Origin: JBCAXA01 sp039183535
Lineage (GTDB): Bacteria; Pseudomonadota; Gammaproteobacteria; Steroidobacterales; Woeseiaceae
Assembly: GCA_039183535.1 (NCBI GenBank)
Contig: JBCDBO010000060.1
Span: 1-18,808, forward strand
DNA: 18,808 bases
Reading direction: 5' to 3'
Below are positions 1 through 7,518 of the stretch, piece after piece. Both the position numbers and the translations under genes were made by a program. The notes beneath the pieces were generated by a model that saw nothing but the letters and a program-made list of their open reading frames with translations, made no database searches and was not told where the DNA came from. Position 1 is the first letter of the stretch; every line of letters begins with the position of its first letter.

Positions 1-123
1 CCGAACGACGCAGCAGCGGAGCAGACGCTTGAGCGCTCGATTCGTCGATCGCGCTACGTGGCCTACGTCTACTGGGTCGGAATCGCGAGCGTGGCGTTCC
101 TCGGTGCAACGAAAGCGGTTTAG
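1..123 (+). CDS. C-terminal tail of an unidentified membrane protein (partial)
   Basis: An open frame enters from the left edge in frame 1 and ends at TAG 121-123, giving about 40 visible residues. The first half is polar and basic (ERSIRRSR); the second half is a single hydrophobic stretch (YVAYVYWVGIASVAFLGA) followed by TKAV and the stop, which looks like a C-terminal transmembrane helix with an arginine-rich cytoplasmic flank. Nothing in this fragment identifies the family. The 5' end lies outside the window. Confidence 0.5.
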   Translation, partial: PNDAAAEQTLERSIRRSRYVAYVYWVGIASVAFLGATKAV

Positions 124-175
124 TCGCATCGCTCGGCCTGCTTGAAGGGACGCAGCGCAGCACAACGCCCGTCGA

Positions 176-763
176 GTGTCTCCCGGCGGGCTAGCGACGT
201 TACTGGCCGCCACGCTGCTGATCGGCGTTGTTCCGGCGGTCAGGTCGCTTGACGCGGACAGTTTTTGCGATTTCTCTCGGCGCCTAGCCGCTGTGTCGGA
301 TCAACGCGAACGGCGCGCGATGACCATCGCATTTCTTGATGAGGATCGTGCCTATTGGGTAAGTATCAACGAGCCACTTGATAACGTTAATGATGATCTC
401 TGGCTATTCGATAGCGTCACGAATGCGCAAGGCGACAACCTACCCGAAACACTGTTGCTCGCCGTTTTCGTTGCAAACCACTGCTTATCGCCGCACGGCG
501 GCAACGTGACTACAGCGCGTTCGTCAAGCATTCCATGGCTACGGAGGAGTTCGTCGACGTTTGTTATTTGGCGTTGCTGACGCAGACGGTGTAGGTCCAA
601 TCGCGACAACCGCTGCCCATTCTCAGCGCGCCGCAATTCGGTGCGACCGTCATTGGCCAAGTACCGGGTTATGCATCGATGCGCCGAAGTCGGTGACTAT
701 GTGCAGATTCGTTACCGCAACGTCGAAGGCTACGTCTACGCGGATGATGTAGCGCGACTTTGA
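176..763 (+). pseudogene. Decayed secreted protein with C-terminal bacterial SH3-type domain
   Basis: Three pieces in alternating frames read like one protein. The first piece starts at GTG 176 with a signal peptide (hydrophobic LATLLAATLLIGVVPAV) and continues in frame 2 through a Cys-containing region to about 480. From about 480 the plausible protein moves to frame 1 (RDYSAFVKHSMATEEF...), meets an in-frame TAG at 592-594, and continues past it with an SH3-like start (SAPQFGATVIGQVPGYASM). Near 675-690 it returns to frame 2 for the end of the domain (GDYVQIRYRNVEGYVYADDV) and stops at TGA 761-763. The pattern of small polar start, VIGQ turn, GDYVQIRY and GYVYADDV is typical of bacterial SH3 domains. 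At least two frameshifts and one stop must be assumed, so it is a pseudogene or a locus with sequencing errors. The function is unknown; bacterial SH3 modules often bind cell-wall peptides. Confidence 0.55.
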
Positions 764-770
764 CGTGAAC

Positions 771-1727
771 TCAATCCATCGCGCTTAGCCAGCGAACGAT
801 TTTCTTATTGACGGCGATCGGGTGTTCCAGATGCGGCCAATGACCGCAGTCGGCTAGCGACCAGATATCCAGATTGTCTATTGACCGGTGCATCGCTTGC
901 ACGTGCGTTGGGTCAACCAGCACATCATCGACGGCCTCAACAAACAGTGTTGGTATCGTTATGCGTTGCGCAGTGTTGTCGGTAAGTACCCAGTTGCGAG
1001 TCCAGTTTCGATACCAATTAATCGCCGGCGTGAAGCCGGTCTGACGAAACGCAGCGACGCGCGCGTCCAACTCGGCCTCAGTCAGTAACGGTTCTCCGGG
1101 AAATACGTCTTTTGCAAGCTCATGGAGCATCGAAAATGGGGTCGGGCGTCCGCCAGTTCGCGATTCGAAGTCAGCGCGGCGTATCGGCAAGCGCCGATAC
1201 ATCGCCCGTAGGAATTGCTTGGGGTCAGCGGCAAAGACCGCGTCCGCTGCGGTGCTGTTGTTAAAGTCGACGACGTAGTGCGTCTCGCCATAGAACCGAC
1301 GCAGCCCCTTTAATGGATCGGACGACGGACGCGGGTAGTAAGGAACATTCAGCGTTACTAACCGGTCAACCCGCTCATTGCGTTGCAGCGCGTACTGCCA
1401 AAGCAGCAACGCCCCCCAATCATGACCGACAAAGCAGGCCGACTCGTAGCCGAGCGCGGCTAGCAGTCCATCGAGATCGCCGATCAACCGATCGATCGCA
1501 TACGCTCGGACGTCGCTCGGGCAGTCGGATGCTCCGTAGCCGCGAAGGTCCGGCGCCGCGACCCGAAAGCCGGCGTTGACCAGCGCAGGTAGCAGCTGTT
1601 GCCAGGTGATCGCGAGGTCCGGAAAGCCGTGCAGCAAGATGACCAGCGGACCGTCGCCCGCGACGTGTGTTGACAACGTAACGTCACCGACCGCAAGGCG
1701 CCGCGCCTGCGGCCAATCAGCCGCCAC
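771..1727 (-). CDS. Epoxide-hydrolase-like alpha/beta hydrolase
   Basis: This 318-residue protein has the complete signature of the soluble epoxide hydrolase branch of the alpha/beta-hydrolase fold. The oxyanion-hole motif HGFP is at 33-36, and the nucleophile elbow GHDWG at 101-105 has Asp103 as nucleophile. The lid contains the tyrosine motif INWYRN near 237-241 and an aromatic/Tyr region near 146-155 that could hold the second lid tyrosine. The charge-relay acid is in EAVDDVL (Asp267/268) and the catalytic His296 is in GHWPHLEHP. Asp rather than Ser at the nucleophile argues for epoxide or haloalkane hydrolysis rather than esterase activity. The substrate is not predictable. There is no signal peptide, so it is cytoplasmic. 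The GTG start lies 2 bases after the TAA of the S46 peptidase gene, so the two are probably cotranscribed. No strong Shine-Dalgarno is visible, which fits translational coupling. Confidence 0.88.
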   Translation of the reverse strand: MAADWPQARRLAVGDVTLSTHVAGDGPLVILLHGFPDLAITWQQLLPALVNAGFRVAAPDLRGYGASDCPSDVRAYAIDRLIGDLDGLLAALGYESACFVGHDWGALLLWQYALQRNERVDRLVTLNVPYYPRPSSDPLKGLRRFYGETHYVVDFNNSTAADAVFAADPKQFLRAMYRRLPIRRADFESRTGGRPTPFSMLHELAKDVFPGEPLLTEAELDARVAAFRQTGFTPAINWYRNWTRNWVLTDNTAQRITIPTLFVEAVDDVLVDPTHVQAMHRSIDNLDIWSLADCGHWPHLEHPIAVNKKIVRWLSAMD

Positions 1728-1729
1728 GG

Positions 1730-3802
1730 TTAGAGGACTGTCAATTCGTCAAGAATCGCCGCGGCGCCGTAGACCTCGCGCAAGGCGGCCAACATGATTG
1801 CGCTGTGTACGCTAACCGTCCGGTTGCGCGTGCCGTCGTAAAAAAAGCGCCCCGGAATCGAGTGGATGTTGCCATCGAAGACGAGTCCGACAATCTCGCC
1901 AGCCGTGTTTGTCACCGAGCTGCCAGAGTTACCGCCGATGATGTCGTTACTGGAAGCCATGTTGAAGCGCGTATCGGCGGGTATCGAGGACTCTCGCCAT
2001 GCCGGTGGCAGCACGAACGGTGCCTCCCCGGTGACGCGCGGCGCCAACTCGGCGAGTGTCGTGTACGGCCCGATCGAGCGTTCACCCTCGCGCCAGCCCT
2101 CGACAGCACCGTAGCTCACGCGCAAGCTAAAGGTCGCATCGGGATACGTGTCGGTGCCGTACAGTGCGAATCGTATCCGCGCCAAGTTCGTCTCGGCGGC
2201 GACTTCGCGTGCTTCGACCTCATCATCGAAGCGTTTTCGAAGGACGCGCGCCTCCGGTTCGACAGCGAGTGCGAGCCGGATTAATGGATCGTTGCTCGCC
2301 TCTATCGCATCGAGACCGCCGACCCATAAGCGGCGCCGTTCCTCAGGGTCAGCCAGTTTGGTGCCATCTATGAGCTTGTCGGCCATCGCCGTCGGACCCG
2401 AACGGCCGAGTACGAGTCTGACGAACTCATCATCCGGGCCGAGGCGTTCGAGCATTTTTTCAAAGCCGAAGCCAAGGCGCAGTTTCTCCAGCTCAGCGTC
2501 GATGGGGCGCGGCGCGAGCAGCCGTTTCTCGAGTTTTTGCAAGCGCGCGTCGGTGTAGGCACGCAGACGCTCTTCCTCGGGTTTGGTGCGTTCGGCCGCG
2601 GCGCGTACCAGTGCGCTCGCATAACCGTACAGCGTGCCGTTGAAGCCGCGCTTGGATTCGATCACCGCATAGCGGTCGTAAATTGAGCGGAACACAGTGG
2701 CTGCATCGTCGGCTCGTTGTTCTGCCTCAGCCAGCGTCTCACTCAGGCCCTCGGTGGCGATCGCGCGTTCTCGCAGCGCCGCTTCGCGCTCGCGTTTGGC
2801 ATCGATGTTGTCTTGGTCCGCCAGTGCGCGTAACCGCTGCCGGTAGACCTTAAGCGTATTCTCAGTGCCTTGTAGTAAGGCGGTCGTCGAGCGGGCCGCG
2901 GCCGCGTCCCGTTTCGCATACTGGCGCAGCCGACCGCGTAACTCCGCGCGGTATTCGATCTCCGCCGGTAAAACCGTATCGCGCAGCAGTTGCCAGTGGG
3001 CGGACGACTTCAGCCGATCGGTGGAGCCCGGGTGGCCGCTGACAAAAACCGCTTCACCGGGTTGCGCGCCGCTGCTGCGAATCGGGAGGAATGTTGGCGT
3101 CGATGCCGGCTCAGCGTCGTCATACGCGCGCAGTATCGCCATGTCTAAGCACCAACGCGGGAAGTTGAAATTATCGGGATCACCGCCAAATGCGGCGATC
3201 GCCTGCTCGGGCGCGAAGACCAGGCGCACATCGGTGTATCGTTGATAGCGGTACAGGAACACTTGGCCACCGTGGTAGAGCGTAACGGCCTCGCAAATCA
3301 GCCCGTCATCGGCATGTTCTGCGCGACAGTCGTTCTCGAGCCGGGTTAGCGTCGATTTACGGACGACGTTCGCCTCCTCATCAGGCAGTCCGTCAATCGC
3401 ATCGGCGACCTCGCCGGTAACGTCATCGGCCCCCACCAATACCGATACTTGTTCGCCGTTGCAGCGCAGCTCAGCGTCGCGACCACCGGCGAGAAATCCG
3501 TCCCGGCGGCGATCGGCAGCATCGCTCGTCCATTGCGTCAGGCAGCGCTGAACGCAGTGGTGGTTCGTTAGGATGAGGCCATCCGGCGAGACAAATGAGC
3601 CGGTGCAGCCGCCTTCGATGCGCACTGTGGCCAACGATAAACGCCCCAGTGCCGCATTGCTGAGCGACGCGCCAAAGCGTTCCTCGACGGCGGCGCTTGG
3701 GAAGTTATCGAGCGTCCACATGCCTTCGTCGGCCGACACGGCACGGGCGAGTATGGCGCCGAGCATGGTTGTGACGAGTAGCAGTGAATATCGATGGGAC
3801 AT
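1730..3802 (-). CDS. S46 family dipeptidyl-peptidase (DPP7-like), exported
   Basis: The protein is 690 residues from the ATG at 3800-3802, close to the roughly 710-720 usual for DPP7/DPP11. I prefer this start to the longer frame opening at 3880 because it is followed at once by a signal peptide (RYSLLLVTTMLGAILARAVSA) and the family N-terminus DEGMW. It also has an AAAAGAGA ribosome-binding tract upstream. The chymotrypsin-like triad is visible: His81/82 in TNHHC, Asp220 in RWCLDM and Ser626 in GNSGS. The residue 18 positions after the serine, which sets P1 preference in S46 enzymes (Arg in Asp/Glu-specific DPP11, Gly in DPP7), is Gly644 in VFDGN. A hydrophobic or broad P1 preference is therefore inferred. 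A helical middle region with runs of Glu/Arg/Ala corresponds to the family's helical cap. It releases dipeptides from oligopeptides in the periplasm. The epoxide-hydrolase-like gene follows immediately. Confidence 0.9.
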   Translation of the reverse strand: MSHRYSLLLVTTMLGAILARAVSADEGMWTLDNFPSAAVEERFGASLSNAALGRLSLATVRIEGGCTGSFVSPDGLILTNHHCVQRCLTQWTSDAADRRRDGFLAGGRDAELRCNGEQVSVLVGADDVTGEVADAIDGLPDEEANVVRKSTLTRLENDCRAEHADDGLICEAVTLYHGGQVFLYRYQRYTDVRLVFAPEQAIAAFGGDPDNFNFPRWCLDMAILRAYDDAEPASTPTFLPIRSSGAQPGEAVFVSGHPGSTDRLKSSAHWQLLRDTVLPAEIEYRAELRGRLRQYAKRDAAAARSTTALLQGTENTLKVYRQRLRALADQDNIDAKREREAALRERAIATEGLSETLAEAEQRADDAATVFRSIYDRYAVIESKRGFNGTLYGYASALVRAAAERTKPEEERLRAYTDARLQKLEKRLLAPRPIDAELEKLRLGFGFEKMLERLGPDDEFVRLVLGRSGPTAMADKLIDGTKLADPEERRRLWVGGLDAIEASNDPLIRLALAVEPEARVLRKRFDDEVEAREVAAETNLARIRFALYGTDTYPDATFSLRVSYGAVEGWREGERSIGPYTTLAELAPRVTGEAPFVLPPAWRESSIPADTRFNMASSNDIIGGNSGSSVTNTAGEIVGLVFDGNIHSIPGRFFYDGTRNRTVSVHSAIMLAALREVYGAAAILDELTVL

Positions 3803-3950
3803 GTCTGTTTGTCTCTTTTGGCGCAGTGCGGCGATGTTGGCCCAGAACGCCAAGGTTGCCAACGTCGTAGCGGTTTTCAAGCCCCAGGCATTCTGCTAGC
3901 GTCTCGTTACTGCGTCGACCGGGACGAGTAACGGTACCGCTGTTGCCCCA

Positions 3951-4183
3951 GCGAGTGAGGGACGGTGTGAGCCTCGCCAACATGTACCGCGAATATCACC
4001 CGCGAGCAGCCGACTGAAAGGCATGGCCGATTAAGTTGGCCGTCGGCCCCACGACACGGGGTCGGGTCGCAAGACCCAACGAGGCCGGTGCCGCGAGGTA
4101 TCGGCGGGCGCCGGGTGGTACCGCGCTTGATGACGATCATCAAACGCCCCGGGCATACGCGATGTATGCCCGGGGTTTTTTTT
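3951..4183 (+). promoter_or_regulatory. T-box riboswitch (tRNA-Ile sensing leader) of ileS
   Basis: The core GGGTGGTACCGCG at 4113-4125 matches the T-box consensus. Upstream, hairpin CGCG 3988-3991 / CGCG 4001-4004 presents loop AATATCACC with Ile codon ATC at 3995-3997. The region before it (GCGAG 3951-3955 / CTCGC 3973-3977) fits a compact stem I. GCCGAC 4009-4014 / GTCGGC 4042-4047 is a stem II candidate, and GGGTC-GCAA-GACCC 4064-4077 is a stem III. Antiterminator: CCGGG 4111-4115 pairs with CCCGG 4148-4152 and GCG 4123-4125 with CGC 4145-4147. This leaves the 7-base bulge TGGTACC, with hairpin TTGATGA-CGA-TCATCAA at 4127-4143 on top. UGGU would pair with an ACCA 3' end, matching the A73 discriminator of tRNA-Ile. 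The antiterminator's 3' arm is the terminator's 5' arm, so the two folds exclude each other. The 5' end is not known and I found no convincing promoter. Confidence 0.92.
4147..4183 (+). terminator. Intrinsic terminator of the ileS T-box leader
   Basis: A perfect 12-bp stem, CCCCGGGCATAC 4147-4158 with GTATGCCCGGGG 4164-4175, closes loop GCGAT and is followed by eight T residues at 4176-4183. It ends 17 bases before the ileS ATG and has no coding sequence of its own upstream, so it is an attenuator inside the leader. Its 5' arm overlaps the antiterminator's 3' arm. Confidence 0.93.
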
Positions 4184-4200
4184 GGCAGAGATTGACGACG

Positions 4201-7200
4201 ATGTTTAACGAAGTAGCGGCCCGATATGACGGTCCGGCCATTGAGAAGGCCATCTTGGATTTCTGGCGCGAGCACAACGTGTTTGCCGAGACGCTGGCGC
4301 AGAGCGCTGGACGGCCGCTATGGAGTTTTAACGAGGGCCCGCCGACGGCAAACGGTAAGCCGGGAATCCATCACGTCCTCGCGCGGACGTTCAAGGATAT
4401 CTATCCACGTTACAAAACGATGCGTGGCTTTCATGTACCGCGCAAAGCGGGGTGGGACACACACGGCTTGCCGGTGGAGCACGGTATCGAGAAAGAGCTC
4501 GGTATCTTCGACAAAAAACAAATTGAGGCCGAAGTCGGCGTCGCCGAGTTCACCCGCCGCTGCCGCGAATCGGTCATGCGCTACATCGAAGACTGGGAGG
4601 CCATGACCGAGCGCATGGGTTACTGGGTCGACCTAGACGGCGCCTACTACACGCTTAGCAATGACTACATCGAGTCGGTTTGGTCGCTGTTGAAAACGAT
4701 CTATGACCAAGGACGTATCTACAAAGGCTACAAGGTCGTGCCTTACGATCCGCGGATCGGCGCGACGCTGTCCTCACACGAATTGGCGCAGGGCTACCGG
4801 GAGGTGGAAGATCCGTCGATCTACGTCAAGTTTCCGCTGGCCGATGCGGATAACGCGTACTTTCTCGTCTGGACGACAACGCCATGGACGTTGCCGTCCA
4901 ACCTGGCGCTCGCGGTGCATAACGAGGTTGACTATGTCCGGGTCCAACACGGCGACGACGAATTGGTCTTGGCCGCTGCGTTGCTCGGCGCGGTCTTTGG
5001 TGATGATCAACCCGCCATCGTCGCGCGCTACAAAGGTGCCGATCTTGTCGGGCTGCGTTACCAGCGGCTGTTCGACGATCTTGCCGTGGACTCAGATGCG
5101 GCGTTTCAGGTGTTGCATGCCGATTTCGTCAGCACCGAGGACGGTACTGGTATCGTGCATACGGCACCGGCCTATGGCGTTGATGACTTAGCGCTGGGCC
5201 AAACACACGGCCTGCCGGTAGTCCATGGCGTTGGGCTCGACGGTCATTTTAAGGCGGAAGTCGAGCTTGTCGCGGGGCTGTTCTTCAAAGACGCTGACCC
5301 GATCATCACCAAACACCTCACCGAGCGCGGCTTGATGTTCCGTGCCGGTAAATACCTGCATAACTACCCGTTCGGATGGCGAACGGGCGATCCGATCATT
5401 TACTACGCGAAAAACGCTTGGTACATCCGCACGACCGACGTCAAAGAGCGCATGGTCGAGCTAAACCAGACGATCAACTGGGTTCCGGAGACCATTCGCG
5501 ATGGACGCTTCGGTAACTGGCTCGAGAACAACATCGATTGGGCGCTGTCGCGCGAGCGCTTCTGGGGTACGCCGTTGCCGGTTTGGACCGATGGCGAGGG
5601 CGACTATCACTGTATCGGTTCGCTCGCCGAACTTGAGGCGCTGGTCGGTCGCTCGCTAAGCGAACTCGATCTGCACCGGCCGGCTGTCGACGAGATCGCT
5701 TTCGAAAAAGACGGTCGAATGTATCGGCGCGTGCCGGAAGTGATCGATTGCTGGTTCGATTCGGGCGCGATGAGTTACGCCCAGTGGCACTACCCGTTCG
5801 ATAACGCCGATGTCTTCGCCGACCACTTTCCAGCGGACTACATTTGCGAGGCGATCGATCAGACCCGCGGTTGGTTCTATACATTGCACGCTATCGCGAC
5901 GATGGTGTCCGACTCGGTTGCCTACAAAAACGTCGTTTGCCTGTCGCATATCGTCGATGCCGACGGCAAGAAGATGTCGAAGTCGCTCGGCAATATCCTT
6001 GACCCGTATGCTGTGTTCGACACGGTCGGTGCCGATGCCTTGCGTTGGTACTTTCTCGCGCGGGTTGCGCCTGATGTGCAAAAGCGGATCTCGGTCGACA
6101 TCGTCGCCGATGTCGCGAGTTCATTCATTAATACGTACTGGAATACCTACGGTTTTTTCGTGTTGTACGCGCGACTCGACGCTGTCGATCTCGACAATCG
6201 CGTACCGCTCGCCGAGCGACCGGAGATCGACCGATGGGCGCTAGCCTTACTCGAAGCGACCGTTCGCGAGGTCGGCGACAGTTTGGACGATTTTGATGCG
6301 CGTCGGGCCGGCGAGGCGATCGAGGGTTTCGTTGACCAACTCTCGAATTGGTATGTCCGACTGAATCGGCGTCGTTTTTGGAAGTCGACTGACTCCGCCG
6401 ACAAACGAGCCGCCTACCAAACGCTGTACGAATGCCTGGATACGATCACGCGAGTGATGGCGCCGATGGTGCCGTTTCTTGCCGAACACGTTTACCAGAA
6501 CTTAAGTCGACGTGACGACGCGCCGGCCAGCGTGCATATGTGTCCGTGGCCGGCGGTCGATACCGCGTACCGCAACGATGCGTTGCTGCGCGCCATCGAT
6601 GTCGTACAGAAAGTCGTTGGTCTGGGACGCGCTGCGCGCAGCCAGAGCGGCGTGAAAACGCGCCAGCCACTCACGGAAGTACGCGTTCGGCTACCGAATG
6701 CCGACGACGCCCGGTACGTCGATGAGCATCAGCAGCAGGTGCTCGATGAGCTCAATATCAAAGCGATCCGCTTTATCGCTCGCGATGACCGACTTGTTGA
6801 GTACCGCATCAAGCCGAAGCTGCCACGCTTAGGTAAGCAATACGGCAAATTGGTACCGGCGATCCGTGAGGCGTTGGCAGCAGCCGACGGCGCCATCATT
6901 GCCGCTGCCTGTGAGGCCGGCGCGCAGTTCGAGATCGACATTGACGGAGAGTCACTGCGTCTCGGGGCCGAGGACGTCTTAATCGAAACCGAGTCGGCGG
7001 CTGGTTTCGCCTGCGCGGAGGATGCTGGCTATCTCGTCGCGCTCGATACGACGCTGACCCCTGAGCTGGCGCGTGAAGGCCAGGCACGCGAGCTGGTACG
7101 AGCGGTCCAGGATGCCCGCAAACAGGCGGGTCTGGACGTTGCGGACCGGATCGAGCTCAGCGTCGAGGGCGGCGAGCGACTCGCTGAGGTGCTCGGCGAG

Positions 7201-7326
7201 TACCGCCAGCTCGTCATGGACGAAACGCTGGCCAATGCGTGGTTGGATACGCCCGGTGACGAAGACCACGCGGCCAGCATCCGTGTCGCCGGTGAGCTAT
7301 GGTCGATCCGGTTGCGGCGAATGTAA
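4201..7326 (+). CDS. ileS: Isoleucyl-tRNA synthetase, type 2 (IleRS2) with G-x-H-H signature
   Basis: This protein charges tRNA-Ile with isoleucine in the cytoplasm. The ATG at 4201 gives 1041 residues. The frame stays open to 4036, but that stretch is the T-box and terminator, so I reject the longer start. Family marks are WSFNEGPPTANG (41-52), the CP1 editing-domain threonine-rich TTTPWTLPSN, the HTAPAYG motif, LSRERFWGTPLPVW, CWFDSGAMSYAQ and the KMSKS loop at 591-595 (GKKMSKSLGN). The overall length, the sequence around the active site and the long C-terminal region place it in the eukaryote-like type 2 clade rather than the usual proteobacterial type 1. The HIGH motif reads G55-I56-H57-H58 (KPGIHHVLAR), so the first and third positions are swapped relative to H-x-G-H. 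Type 2 enzymes are known for low mupirocin sensitivity and the G-x-H-H subgroup for hyper-resistance. The gene stands alone behind its T-box, away from the usual ribF-ileS-lspA context. Base composition resembles its neighbours. Confidence 0.96.
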   Translation: MFNEVAARYDGPAIEKAILDFWREHNVFAETLAQSAGRPLWSFNEGPPTANGKPGIHHVLARTFKDIYPRYKTMRGFHVPRKAGWDTHGLPVEHGIEKELGIFDKKQIEAEVGVAEFTRRCRESVMRYIEDWEAMTERMGYWVDLDGAYYTLSNDYIESVWSLLKTIYDQGRIYKGYKVVPYDPRIGATLSSHELAQGYREVEDPSIYVKFPLADADNAYFLVWTTTPWTLPSNLALAVHNEVDYVRVQHGDDELVLAAALLGAVFGDDQPAIVARYKGADLVGLRYQRLFDDLAVDSDAAFQVLHADFVSTEDGTGIVHTAPAYGVDDLALGQTHGLPVVHGVGLDGHFKAEVELVAGLFFKDADPIITKHLTERGLMFRAGKYLHNYPFGWRTGDPIIYYAKNAWYIRTTDVKERMVELNQTINWVPETIRDGRFGNWLENNIDWALSRERFWGTPLPVWTDGEGDYHCIGSLAELEALVGRSLSELDLHRPAVDEIAFEKDGRMYRRVPEVIDCWFDSGAMSYAQWHYPFDNADVFADHFPADYICEAIDQTRGWFYTLHAIATMVSDSVAYKNVVCLSHIVDADGKKMSKSLGNILDPYAVFDTVGADALRWYFLARVAPDVQKRISVDIVADVASSFINTYWNTYGFFVLYARLDAVDLDNRVPLAERPEIDRWALALLEATVREVGDSLDDFDARRAGEAIEGFVDQLSNWYVRLNRRRFWKSTDSADKRAAYQTLYECLDTITRVMAPMVPFLAEHVYQNLSRRDDAPASVHMCPWPAVDTAYRNDALLRAIDVVQKVVGLGRAARSQSGVKTRQPLTEVRVRLPNADDARYVDEHQQQVLDELNIKAIRFIARDDRLVEYRIKPKLPRLGKQYGKLVPAIREALAAADGAIIAAACEAGAQFEIDIDGESLRLGAEDVLIETESAAGFACAEDAGYLVALDTTLTPELAREGQARELVRAVQDARKQAGLDVADRIELSVEGGERLAEVLGEYRQLVMDETLANAWLDTPGDEDHAASIRVAGELWSIRLRRM

Positions 7327-7333
7327 GCCAACC

Positions 7334-7362
7334 TTGGCGCATTCGGCGGAATTTGCTATAAA
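7334..7362 (+). promoter_or_regulatory. Sigma-70-type promoter after ileS
   Basis: A -35-like TTGGCG (7334-7339; 4 of 6 consensus positions) is followed after exactly 17 bases by TATAAA (7357-7362; 5 of 6). Transcription would start near 7369-7371, just before the structured element at 7375. It is among the best promoter matches in the window and would give the small downstream gene its own transcript. Confidence 0.5.
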
Positions 7363-7374
7363 AAAGCCGTGCAA

Positions 7375-7470
7375 GTGGTTGCTTGCTGGGTTAGCCAGCG
7401 TTGAGCGGGGTACTCAACGACAGGTTTTAGCTAGCAAAACACCAACCACCGTGTCCGTAGGGCGACGGAC
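7375..7470 (+). other. Structured RNA leader with cloverleaf-like topology
   Basis: GTGGTTG 7375-7381 pairs with CAACCAC 7443-7449 and encloses three further hairpins. These are GCTGG 7385-7389 / CCAGC 7395-7399, TTGAG 7401-7405 / CTCAA 7413-7417 around the 7-base loop CGGGGTA, and GTTTT 7424-7428 / AAAAC 7436-7440 around AGCTAGC. The span is 75 bases, as in a tRNA. However, the T-loop does not read TTCRA, the third-arm loop lacks T at position 33, and no CCA is encoded, so it is not a functional tRNA by these marks. A further hairpin (GTCCG 7453-7457 / CGGAC 7466-7470) follows, then an A/C-rich unstructured tract up to the start of the small gene. It lies just downstream of a promoter. A structured 5' UTR is the likeliest reading; a degraded tRNA or a small RNA is possible. 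Confidence 0.35.
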
Positions 7471-7518
7471 CGACTCCGGGCGACGAACGCCAACAACAAA
7501 AACAATGGGACGGGGACA

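Noticed and set aside
1805..2284. 159-residue plus-strand open frame
   Set aside because: It lies wholly inside the S46 gene on the other strand and includes the antisense of its GNSGS region.
3803..3880. Longer start of the S46 peptidase
   Set aside because: It would bury the signal peptide 26 residues inside; the ATG at 3802 has a purine-rich ribosome-binding tract and the correct N-terminus.
4036..4200. An in-frame N-terminal extension of IleRS by 55 residues
   Set aside because: The stretch is the T-box, antiterminator and terminator; its translation has no similarity to an IleRS N-terminus, and ATG 4201 begins the family sequence.
7375..7449. A canonical tRNA gene
   Set aside because: Cloverleaf pairing exists, but the T-loop is not TTCRA, T33 is missing, two extra bases separate the T-arm from the closing stem, and the D-loop is atypical.
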